A stretch of DNA of 8,536 bases from Brevundimonas sp. GTDB taxonomy: Bacteria; Pseudomonadota; Alphaproteobacteria; Caulobacterales; Caulobacteraceae. The stretch covers positions 1 through 8,536 of the forward strand of contig JAAXIW010000373.1 of the NCBI GenBank assembly GCA_012270135.1. The letters are read 5' to 3'. Under the pieces are notes generated by a model. The model saw only the letters and a program-made list of their open reading frames with translations. It had not been told where the DNA came from and did not search any database. The translations under genes were made by a program, and so were the position numbers. Shown one piece after another: positions 1 through 5,762 of this stretch (positions are counted from its first letter, which is position 1; the number at the start of each line of letters is the position of its first letter).

Positions 1-196
1 CTGTCACCGGCGCGGGGTCGTCATGCGGCGGGTCCCGCGTCGGGGCCAGCGTCTGTGTCGCGAACACCGTCGCCGCCAGGGCGAAGCCGACGGTCAGCCC
101 GACGCCCAGCAGCACATGGCCGGGGTGGCGGCCCTCCGCGTTCAGGAATCCGGTCGCGGCGTCGCGCGCGTCGTCCAGGGCGTCGTCGATGCTCAT
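1..196 (-). CDS. small single-pass membrane protein, partial (C-terminus beyond left edge)
   Basis: I do not recognise this gene. The minus strand is open from an ATG at 196-194 to the window edge (65 codons plus one base). A strong Shine-Dalgarno, GGAGG at 207-203, lies 6 nt before the ATG and decides the start. The protein begins MSIDDALDDARDAATGFLNA, an acidic and probably amphipathic stretch. One hydrophobic segment follows at about residues 28-47 (VLLGVGLTVGFALAATVFAT), then a Pro/Asp-rich tail (residues 52-64). Third codon positions are strongly G/C, as in the neighbours, which supports real coding. It starts 46 nt after the bfr stop on the same strand, so co-transcription with bfr is plausible, but I see nothing that links it functionally to iron. 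The missing C-terminus prevents family assignment. Confidence 0.65.
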   Translation of the reverse strand, partial: MSIDDALDDARDAATGFLNAEGRHPGHVLLGVGLTVGFALAATVFATQTLAPTRDPPHDDPAPVT

Positions 197-242
197 CAGC
201 TCCCTCCGGTGGCGTCGGGAGCGGAATGGGCGGGGAGGGGGC

Positions 243-743
243 CTAGTTCCCCGTCGCGCTCTTGTCCGGCGCGATCTCGGTCATCGCCGACTGCAGATAG
301 TTCTGCTCGCCCAGCTGTTCGATCAGCTTGTGCTGCGCCTCGAGGAAGTCGATGTGCTCCTCGGTGTCGGCGAGGATCTCGGTCAGGATCTGGCGGCTGA
401 TGAAATCCGACGCCGCCTCGCACTGGGCGACGCCGGCGATCAGCGCATCCCGCCCGCCGAGTTCAAGCGACAGGTCGGCGCCGAGGCATTCGACCGCGCT
501 CTCGCCGATCTTCAGCTTGTGCAGGTCCTGCAGGTTCGGCAGGCCGTCGAGGAAGAGCACCCGCTTGATCAGCTTGTCGGCGTGTCTCATCTCGCCGATC
601 GACTCGTCGTAGATGATCTGGCCGAGGTGTTTCAGCCCCCAGCTCTCGAACATCCGGGCGTGCAGGAAATACTGGTTGACCGCCGTCAGCTCGTTGGTCA
701 GCACCGCATTCAGCGTGCGGATGATCGCGGGGTCGCCCTTCAT
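243..743 (-). CDS. bfr: bacterioferritin (heme-binding iron-storage ferritin)
   Basis: Cytoplasmic iron-storage protein. The family forms 24-subunit shells with heme between subunit pairs, oxidises Fe(II) at a di-iron ferroxidase site and stores ferric mineral. The 166-residue product opens with the classic MKGD and contains NELTAVNQYFLHARMF and the ESIGEMRHAD motif. In E. coli numbering, which needs no gaps here, I see ferroxidase residues E18, E51, H54, E94 and H130, pore/site residue Y25, and heme ligand M52. Position 127, glutamate in E. coli Bfr, is Thr (segment LADTEEHIDFLE); Glu128 and Glu129 follow. The C-terminus is about 8 residues longer than the E. coli protein. The start is set by the family N-terminus and a GAGGA (756-752) 8 nt upstream. 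It lies 138 nt downstream of bfd on the same strand, in the usual functional pairing. The assignment is firm; catalytic competence of the site is not proven. Confidence 0.96.
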   Translation of the reverse strand: MKGDPAIIRTLNAVLTNELTAVNQYFLHARMFESWGLKHLGQIIYDESIGEMRHADKLIKRVLFLDGLPNLQDLHKLKIGESAVECLGADLSLELGGRDALIAGVAQCEAASDFISRQILTEILADTEEHIDFLEAQHKLIEQLGEQNYLQSAMTEIAPDKSATGN

Positions 744-798
744 GGCCTCAGTCCTCAGGTCGGGCGGCGAACGACTCGCGTCCGCCGCTGGGAGACGC

Positions 799-841
799 CG
801 TTCATACCACGAACGAACGCCCTGTGTTCACCTGCGAACAC
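799..841. repeat. two consecutive GTTC...GAAC inverted repeats in the bfr leader
   Basis: CGTTC (799-803) with GAACG (811-815) is separated by 7 nt. GTGTTC (824-829) with GAACAC (836-841) is separated by 6 nt. A tandem GAACGAAC at 811-818 adds further copies of the half-site. The arms are perfect. The pair lies 56-98 nt before the bfr start, a suitable position for operators or mRNA structure. The arrangement is inverted, unlike the direct GTTC-N7-GTTC of alphaproteobacterial LexA sites. Confidence 0.45.
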
Positions 842-860
842 TTCTCACGACATTGATATT

Positions 861-875
861 GCGAGTAAAACTCGC
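861..875 (-). repeat. short perfect hairpin/dyad just after bfd
   Basis: GCGAGT, loop AAA (TTT on the minus strand), ACTCGC: six perfectly paired bases beginning 6 nt after the bfd stop codon. On the minus strand the stem is not followed by a T-run (AATATCAATG follows), so it does not look like a canonical intrinsic terminator. It could attenuate read-through from bfd into bfr, stabilise the bfd 3' end, or serve as an operator over a bfr promoter. Confidence 0.45.
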
Positions 876-881
876 CCGCAG

Positions 882-1067
882 CTACTCGGCGGCGAGCGCG
901 AAGGCCTGACGGCTTTCCTGGATCATCTCGCGCATCTCGCAGACGCATTTGGCGCACTGCGCCGCGCACTGATGGCGCGCGAAGACGTCGCGCGGCCGCG
1001 TCGCGCCCGCCTCGATGGCCGAGGCGACGTCACGCTTGCGAAGGCCGTTGCAGTTGCAGACGTACAA
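882..1067 (-). CDS. bfd: bacterioferritin-associated ferredoxin, (2Fe-2S)-binding
   Basis: Small cytoplasmic [2Fe-2S] protein. In characterised systems Bfd docks on bacterioferritin and passes electrons to its heme so that stored iron is reduced and released. The 61-residue product begins MYVCNCNG and has cysteines at 4, 6, 38 and 41, matching the C-X-C-X31-C-X2-C cluster pattern of E. coli Bfd in spacing and length. Extra cysteines at 34 and 43 are not standard ligands. The start codon is TTG (1067-1065). No ATG or GTG lies between it and the in-frame stop near 1106-1104, and the family N-terminus begins exactly here. No good Shine-Dalgarno precedes it, which may mean weak or leaderless translation. 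It lies upstream of bfr and is divergent from the beta-propeller gene. A candidate Fur box sits about 20-35 nt upstream, fitting iron control. Confidence 0.93.
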   Translation of the reverse strand: MYVCNCNGLRKRDVASAIEAGATRPRDVFARHQCAAQCAKCVCEMREMIQESRQAFALAAE

Positions 1068-1088
1068 GGGAGCGAACCCGCGAGAGAT

Positions 1089-1103
1089 TGCGAATGGTTC
1101 TCT
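1089..1103. promoter_or_regulatory. candidate Fur box in the bfd / beta-propeller divergent region
   Basis: TGCGAATGGTTCTCT matches the 7-1-7 Fur-type pattern TGAGAAT-N-ATTCTCA at 11 of 14 defined positions, with the central GAAT...TTC intact. It begins 21 nt upstream of the bfd TTG and about 110 nt upstream of the beta-propeller ATG. It is embedded in a longer GAGAGA (1082-1087) / TCTCTC (1099-1104) inverted repeat with an 11-nt spacer. A position suited to repress bfd, together with Fur control of bfd in other bacteria, supports the call. Binding is inferred only. Confidence 0.45.
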
Positions 1104-1120
1104 CTAACAGGTCGAATGCG

Positions 1121-1139
1121 GCGAATGCAAGTCGTTCGC
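1121..1139. promoter_or_regulatory. second Fur-box-like 19-bp inverted repeat
   Basis: GCGAATGCAAGTCGTTCGC has perfect 5-bp arms (GCGAA / TTCGC) with a 9-nt spacer, the same 5-9-5 geometry as the classical 19-bp Fur box, although the arm bases are GC-shifted. Another GTCGAATGC copy lies just upstream at 1111-1119. Together with the site at 1089-1103, three CGAATG elements occur in about 37 nt. It lies between the two divergent genes and could serve either. Confidence 0.3.
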
Positions 1140-1205
1140 AGCGCCGTCGTCAGCTTTCGACCGTTGCCGTGCCCAGGGAACTCTGGTCACCTGCTCTCCG
1201 GTTGT

Positions 1206-1211
1206 GGGGGA
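1206..1211 (+). promoter_or_regulatory. ribosome binding site deciding the beta-propeller gene start
   Basis: GGGGGA at 1206-1211 stands 4 nt before the ATG at 1216. It favours that ATG over the in-frame GTG at 1204, which has no such element in front of it and would add only four residues before the signal peptide. Confidence 0.6.
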
Positions 1212-1215
1212 TGAC

Positions 1216-3192
1216 ATGGCGCACGGCTTGCGAACTCTGGTCGGGGGCGGTCTCTTCGCCCTCGCCATTCTGGCCGGGGGCGACGCCGCGGCCTCTGAAG
1301 AGCCGGGGCTGGCCGCTTTCGGCTCGATCGCTGAACTTCAGGCCGCCGTCGCGGCGGGCCAGACCCAGACCGGGCCCGCGACCGATCCCAAATGTCCGCC
1401 CGAGCTGGAAGAGTGCCGGAACCGCGAGATCGAGGAAGTCGTCGTCACCGGCTCGCGGATCGTCTCCGGGCCGACCATCACCAACAATCAGGAAGCCGGC
1501 GTCGACGAGGGCGACATCGTCAAGGCGCGCGGCGACACGCTCGTCATCCTGCGCCGCGGCCGGCTGTTCAGCGTCTCGACCGCCGGCGGGGGTCTGCGCG
1601 CCATGGACGCGATCGACGCCTACGCACCAGGGGTCGTCCCCGTAGTCTACGACGACTGGTACGACGAGATGCTGGTGTCCGGCGATTGGGTCGTCGTCAT
1701 CGGCTACAGCTACGGCCGTGGCGGAACCGAGATCAATCGCTTCCGGATGGACGCCGCCGGACGCTTCACCTTCGTCGACAGCCACCATCTGACGTCCGAT
1801 GACTACTATTCCTCGCGCAACTACGCCTCGCGCCTGATCGGCGAGGAATTGGTGCTCTACACCCCGGTCGACGCCGGTCGCGTCGAGCCACTGAAGGATC
1901 TGCCCATGCTGTCGCGCTGGCGGATCGACCGGGACCCCGTGCGGACCACCGTCGTCCCTGTCGAGAACATCTACCGTTCGCCGGAAACGGGGGACGACGG
2001 TCGCGTCGCCGACACCCTTCACACCATCGTCCGTTGCGATCTGACGGCGGCCGAGCTGGCCTGCGGAGGGGTGGCCATCCTCGGTCCCCGGTCCCGCAAC
2101 TACTATGTCGCGTCGAGCGCCGTTTACGTCTGGATGGCGGACGGACACTGGGACTGGGATACCGCGCCCAAGGGCGAGGAGCCCCCCGCGTGGCTCTATC
2201 GCGTCTCCCTGGACGGTGCGGCGCCCCAGGTCGCGGCGACGCGCGGCATCCCCATCGACCAGTTCTCGTTCCGCGAAGATCCTGAGGAAGGCAGCATCGC
2301 CGTCATGGTCGTGTCGCAGGGACGGGGCGAGAGCATGTGGGGGGCGGAGGCGGCCCGCGGTCGCGCGGCGCTCCTGATCCTGCCGTTCTCGCGCTTCGGC
2401 GACGGAAGCGACGCGCCTGACGACGACGATTATCGCATCCTTCCGGCGCTGGGCGAGAGCTATGAGGCCCGCAACCGGTTTGTCGGCGACCACCTGCTAT
2501 ATTCCAGCACGGTCTACAACGGCGGCTGCCGGTGGTGCGCAAGGGATGACGACGTTCTGCCGCCCTACGAAGGGGTGCTGACCATCGTTCCGCTGAAGGA
2601 CGGGCCGGTCCAGCGTTATATGCTGCCGGGCAAGATCGGCCGTATCGAAGAGATGGGCCGCGACGCCATGGTGGTCTCCACCACCGAGGACGACATGTCC
2701 TTCACCACCGTCGCCCTGACCGGCCTGCGGCCGGTGATCTCGGACCAGTTCGTCATCCTTTCCGCCGAGGAATCGGAAGAGCGCAGCCACGCCTTCTACT
2801 TCATGCCCGACCGCGACAGCGCCGACGGGTCGCGCGGCGTGTTGGGCCTGCCGGTCTTTCGCCGTCTCGATCCGGATGGCGGGTCCCATTTCGACGACGG
2901 GCGTTCAGAGATCGGCGCGCTCGCCTTCATGCGCCGGGGCGGGAGCCGCCTGACGGCGTTGGGTACGCTCGACGCCACCCCGGGGGCCGCGCGCGCCGAC
3001 GACGGGTGCGTGGCGTCCTGCTACGACTGGTACGGCGACGCCCGGCCGATCTTCCTCAATGACCGCATATTCGGCCTGCTCGGATCCGAATTGGTCGAAG
3101 GCCGCGAGCGGGCGGGCCGCCTGCGGGAATTGCGCCGTATCGACATGACGCCTCCGGCTCCGTCGGGCCCGCGGCCCTACTATCTGGATTGA
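1216..3192 (+). CDS. exported beta-propeller domain protein with TonB-box-like motif
   Basis: The 658-residue product starts with a Sec-type signal peptide: MAHGLR, a hydrophobic core to about residue 20, and a probable cut after the A24-A25-A26 run. No lipobox cysteine is present, so the mature protein should be periplasmic or otherwise extracytoplasmic. Paired cysteines (C60/C67, a C-X8-C near residue 277, GGCRWC, CVASC) suit disulfides. The segment TNNQEAGVDEGDIVKARGD (residues 89-107) matches the opening signature of the secreted beta-propeller family (Pfam Beta_propel, PF09826), and repeated hydrophobic strand patterns fill the rest. Function in this family is unknown; no catalytic motif is evident. 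Just before the propeller, residues 73-82 read EEVVVTGSRI, like the TonB box of TonB-dependent receptors. It is divergent from bfd across a region with Fur-like sites. thiE follows after 31 nt, so co-transcription is possible. Confidence 0.85.
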   Translation: MAHGLRTLVGGGLFALAILAGGDAAASEEPGLAAFGSIAELQAAVAAGQTQTGPATDPKCPPELEECRNREIEEVVVTGSRIVSGPTITNNQEAGVDEGDIVKARGDTLVILRRGRLFSVSTAGGGLRAMDAIDAYAPGVVPVVYDDWYDEMLVSGDWVVVIGYSYGRGGTEINRFRMDAAGRFTFVDSHHLTSDDYYSSRNYASRLIGEELVLYTPVDAGRVEPLKDLPMLSRWRIDRDPVRTTVVPVENIYRSPETGDDGRVADTLHTIVRCDLTAAELACGGVAILGPRSRNYYVASSAVYVWMADGHWDWDTAPKGEEPPAWLYRVSLDGAAPQVAATRGIPIDQFSFREDPEEGSIAVMVVSQGRGESMWGAEAARGRAALLILPFSRFGDGSDAPDDDDYRILPALGESYEARNRFVGDHLLYSSTVYNGGCRWCARDDDVLPPYEGVLTIVPLKDGPVQRYMLPGKIGRIEEMGRDAMVVSTTEDDMSFTTVALTGLRPVISDQFVILSAEESEERSHAFYFMPDRDSADGSRGVLGLPVFRRLDPDGGSHFDDGRSEIGALAFMRRGGSRLTALGTLDATPGAARADDGCVASCYDWYGDARPIFLNDRIFGLLGSELVEGRERAGRLRELRRIDMTPPAPSGPRPYYLD

Positions 3193-3223
3193 CCCCGGCC
3201 GCCTTCCGCCGCACTTCCCCCGC

Positions 3224-3883
3224 ATGGCCAGAGAACCCGTCGTCCCGCCGCGCCCGCCCTGCCGGCTCTATCTGATCACCCCGCCGGCGATCGCCGAGCT
3301 CGCTGGCTTCGCGCGCGAGCTTGAGGCGGCTCTGGATGCCGGCGATGTGGCCGCGCTGCAGATACGCCTCAAGCCGGCCGAGGACGCCGCTATCCTCGCC
3401 GCGGTCGAGGCCCTGGCGCCCGTCGCCCGCGCCCGTGGCGTGGCGGTGATCCTCAACGACCGGCCCGACCTCGCCGCCCGCTCCGGCTGCGACGGAGTCC
3501 ACATCGGCCAGTCCGACGCCTCCCTGGCCGAGGCGCGTCGGGTCATGGGGCCGGACGCCATGATCGGCGTAACCTGTCACGACAGCCGCGAACTGGCCAT
3601 GGACGCCGCCGAGGCCGGCGCCGACTACCTCGCCTTCGGGGCCTTCTTCCCGACCGAACCGAAACAGACCACGCATCGGCCCGATCTGGAGACTCTCTCC
3701 ATCTGGCAGGAGACGGTCGAGATCCCCTGCGTCGCCATCGGCGGCGTGACGCCCGACAACGCCGGCGCCCTCGCGGCGGCGGGCGCGGATTTCGTCGCGG
3801 TCTGCGCGGCGGTCTGGAATCATCCCGACGGCCCCGCGGCCGCGGTCCGCCAGTTCAATCAGGTGCTGGCCGAAAACGCCTGA
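3224..3883 (+). CDS. thiE: thiamine phosphate synthase (ThiE family)
   Basis: Cytoplasmic TIM-barrel enzyme that joins the HMP-pyrophosphate pyrimidine unit to the thiazole phosphate unit to make thiamine monophosphate. The length of 219 residues is normal. Signatures in order: RLYLITPP (14-21), LQIRLK (45-50, the Q-x-R-x-K substrate-binding motif), ILNDR (76-80), GVHIGQSD (91-98), GVTCHDS (115-121), FGAFFPTEPK (138-147) and AIGGVTPDNA (171-180). Compared with B. subtilis ThiE, the active-site Ser of GVSAHT is Thr here and the TETK motif reads TEPK; these look like conservative differences, but TenI-like divergence cannot be excluded. The ATG at 3224 lacks a clear Shine-Dalgarno, although the family N-terminus follows soon after. 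No other thi gene or TPP riboswitch is visible nearby. It sits 31 nt after the beta-propeller gene with no terminator between. Confidence 0.88.
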   Translation: MAREPVVPPRPPCRLYLITPPAIAELAGFARELEAALDAGDVAALQIRLKPAEDAAILAAVEALAPVARARGVAVILNDRPDLAARSGCDGVHIGQSDASLAEARRVMGPDAMIGVTCHDSRELAMDAAEAGADYLAFGAFFPTEPKQTTHRPDLETLSIWQETVEIPCVAIGGVTPDNAGALAAAGADFVAVCAAVWNHPDGPAAAVRQFNQVLAENA

Positions 3884-3952
3884 CCTTCAGGGGATATTAG
3901 GAAGCGGCGGGGTAGGGAAACCGCAAGACAAGGCCGCATCCCCGGGACTCCC
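3884..3952 (+). promoter_or_regulatory. thiE-kinase intergenic gap, possible promoter
   Basis: This 69-nt gap contains a locally AT-richer GGGATATTAGG at 3891-3901 that could hold a -10 element for the kinase gene, but no matching -35 is evident. GGGGAT (3890-3895) and ATCCCC (3938-3943) are distant complementary arms of doubtful meaning. I see no terminator for thiE. Confidence 0.2.
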
Positions 3953-5650
3953 ATGCTCATGAGCCGCGCGCTCGACCCGTCTGAACCGGTTCCGGCCCCC
4001 GAGGTCGCCCCGGCCGCACGCCCTGCTCCGGCGATCCACGCCAACAGCGCCATGGCCTTCTTCCGGGAGCCTCTGGCCCCGATCTTCACCGCCGTGACGG
4101 TGCTGATCCTCGTCGTGGTGGCCATCCAGTTCGCCCGCACGGCCGGTCTCGTCGCGGCGCTCTGGGCGGCGGGCGGCGTGGGCGTCGCGGTCTGGCTCCG
4201 CAACGCCCGGGGGACGCTCTACGACCTTTGCTTCGGGGGACTGCTGGCCACCGGCATCGCCGCCGGGGAGCTTCTGGCCGGCAACTCCTATCTCCTGACG
4301 GGCCTGTTCACCGTCACCAACATGCTCGAGATCAGCGTCGCGGTGCTGCTGGCCCGGCGCTTCGCCCCGACACTCAACCTGGCGACGGTCGAAGGCGCCT
4401 GTCGCTTCCTGCTCAGCGCCGCCGTCATCGCACCCGTTCCGGCCGCCGCCGTCACCGCCGCCGGACTCTATATGATCAATGGCGCCGACCCGCTCTATTC
4501 GTTCCAGACCTGGTGGTTCGGCCATGCTCTCGGCATCGCCGTGCTCGGCTCGTTCGGCCTGTCCCTGACCCGGCGTCATGTGGTCGGCCTGCGCCAGCCG
4601 TTGCGCGCCCTCGAAGCCGCCGTCCTGCTCGCCCTGCTGGTAGCCGTCTGCGCGGTGGTGTTCTTCCAGTCCAGGGTTCAGGTCGGCTTCGTGGTCATCC
4701 CGGTGTTGATCCTGTTCGCGGCCCGCTTCCGGGTGCTCGGGGTCTCCACGGCGCTGGTCATCGTGGCCCTGACCGCCGTCGGCGGGACGATGCTGGGCCG
4801 TGGACCGTTCATTTCCGCCGGTCCGGACCTCGCCGACCAGGCCCTGCTGGCCCAGCTGATGGTCCTGTTCGGCTGCATGCCGATCCTGCTGGTCGCCTCG
4901 TTGCTCGAGGAGCGCGACCGCCTGTCCGACCGCGCCAAGGCCGGTCAGGTTCGCGCCGAGCGGGCTTCCGAGGCCAAGTCCCGCCTCCTCGCCAACGTCG
5001 CCCACGAGATCAAGAGCCCCGTCGGGGGCGTCATCGGCATCGGCGAACTGTGGAAGACCGGCCAGCTGGGCGAGATCACCCCGACCCAGGGCGAGATGGC
5101 CGAGATGCTGGTCAAGACCGCGCGCCAGGTCGAGGCGCTCGCCCACGACCTCCTGGATGTGGCCCGCGCCGAATCCGGCGCCGTCAAGGTCGAGCTGCGC
5201 CCCACCGATGTCCCGGGCGTGCTGGAGGACGTCCGCCGCGCCACCGCCCTGCGGCCCGAGGCGAAGGACATCCGCCTGCATGTGATCAGCGAGGGCGATG
5301 GTCTCGTCGCCCTGGCCGATTCCCAGCGCCTGACGCAGGTGATCGCCAACCTCGCCTCCAACGCGGTCAAATACGGCGGCGCCGGCGGACTGGTCGTATT
5401 CCGCGCCACCAAGGTCTACGACGGCGTCCGCATCGAGGTGATCGACCGCGGTCCGGGGTTGTCGGCGGACAAACAGGCTCAGCTGTTCGAGCCGTTCAAC
5501 CGGCTCGGCCTCGAGCGCTCGACGGTCGAGGGCCACGGCATCGGCCTGGCCCTGGCCAAGCGGCTGGTCGAGCTGCAGGGCGGAACGATCGGCGTCGTCT
5601 CGACGCCGGGCGAAGGCGCCGCCTTCTGGGTCGAACTCCCCGCCGCCTGA
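3953..5650 (+). CDS. membrane sensor histidine kinase with MASE1 domain
   Basis: Inner-membrane two-component kinase of 565 residues. After a Pro/Ala-rich cytoplasmic N-terminus (to about residue 40) comes a multi-helix hydrophobic region (about 42-315) with MASE1 features: LVAALWAAGGVGVAVWL near 66-82, the TNMLEISVAVLLARR segment (122-136), TWWFGHALGIAVLGS (186-200) and GFVVIPVLILFAARFR (245-260). A short linker leads to the HisKA helix with phospho-acceptor H351 in HEIKSP. The ATPase domain follows: N-box NLASNAVKYG (466-475), G1 DRGPG (498-502), F-box FEPFNRLG (512-519) and G2 GHGIGLALAK (527-536). All catalytic boxes are intact. There is no receiver or HPt domain and no response regulator gene nearby, so the partner is unknown. 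ATG 3953 is chosen; ATG 3959 is also possible. Both lack a strong Shine-Dalgarno. MASE1 ligands are not established. The cyd operon lies 112 nt downstream, so oxygen or redox control is tempting but unproven. Confidence 0.9.
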   Translation: MLMSRALDPSEPVPAPEVAPAARPAPAIHANSAMAFFREPLAPIFTAVTVLILVVVAIQFARTAGLVAALWAAGGVGVAVWLRNARGTLYDLCFGGLLATGIAAGELLAGNSYLLTGLFTVTNMLEISVAVLLARRFAPTLNLATVEGACRFLLSAAVIAPVPAAAVTAAGLYMINGADPLYSFQTWWFGHALGIAVLGSFGLSLTRRHVVGLRQPLRALEAAVLLALLVAVCAVVFFQSRVQVGFVVIPVLILFAARFRVLGVSTALVIVALTAVGGTMLGRGPFISAGPDLADQALLAQLMVLFGCMPILLVASLLEERDRLSDRAKAGQVRAERASEAKSRLLANVAHEIKSPVGGVIGIGELWKTGQLGEITPTQGEMAEMLVKTARQVEALAHDLLDVARAESGAVKVELRPTDVPGVLEDVRRATALRPEAKDIRLHVISEGDGLVALADSQRLTQVIANLASNAVKYGGAGGLVVFRATKVYDGVRIEVIDRGPGLSADKQAQLFEPFNRLGLERSTVEGHGIGLALAKRLVELQGGTIGVVSTPGEGAAFWVELPAA

Positions 5651-5725
5651 CCGGCCCGATCTCCCATTGCGGCGTTGCGTCGCGCGTCGGAAGGCGCATG
5701 GACGAAGCGTCGCCACGGGTGTAAG

Positions 5726-5754
5726 GCCCTACAAATCCTAGGGCTATTATAGGG
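5726..5754. promoter_or_regulatory. overlapping dyads upstream of cydA (operator, promoter and/or terminator)
   Basis: GCCCTA (5726-5731) and TAGGGC (5739-5744) form a perfect 6-bp inverted repeat with loop CAAATCC. It overlaps a second palindrome, CTAT-T-ATAG (5744-5752). TAGGG occurs at 5739-5743 and again at 5750-5754, 11 bp apart and so on the same helix face. The TATTAT at 5745-5750 could be a -10 box, giving an operator over the cydA promoter, or a short U-rich tail of a weak terminator for the kinase gene. I see no FNR/FixK-type TTGAT-N4-ATCAA site. Confidence 0.4.
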
Positions 5755-5762
5755 GAATCGCC

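Larger units (their letters stand above)
744..881 (-). promoter_or_regulatory. bfd-bfr intergenic region, probable bfr promoter/leader with inverted repeats
   Basis: This 138-nt gap holds the most AT-rich stretch on the left side (about 843-870). On the minus strand it reads through CAATATCAATG, a possible -10 area for bfr; no convincing -35 is visible. Three inverted repeats lie here: GCGAGT/ACTCGC at 861-875, GTGTTC/GAACAC at 824-841 and CGTTC/GAACG at 799-815. The latter two share the GTTC...GAAC theme, with 6 and 7 nt spacers. They could be operators or leader hairpins. The regulator is unknown. Confidence 0.4.

Noticed and set aside
824..841. SOS/LexA operator in the bfr leader
   Set aside because: Alphaproteobacterial LexA sites are direct repeats GTTC-N7-GTTC; this is an inverted GTTC-N6-GAAC and bfr is not an expected SOS gene.
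189..1214. Plus-strand open frame of about 341 codons across bfr and bfd
   Set aside because: It runs antisense to two well-identified genes and through their promoter gap; no motif is visible.
1150..2493. Minus-strand open frame of about 447 codons opposite the beta-propeller gene
   Set aside because: No recognisable motif, biased composition, and it conflicts with a signal-peptide protein of known family on the plus strand.
3193..3223. TPP riboswitch or terminator before thiE
   Set aside because: The gap is only 31 nt, C-rich and without a stem, far too short for a riboswitch.
3887..5716. Long open frame on the minus strand (about 609 codons) opposite the kinase gene
   Set aside because: It is a codon-bias shadow of a G/C-rich gene. 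Its translation is low-complexity Gly/Asp/Gln/Arg-rich with no domain, while the plus strand encodes a complete kinase.
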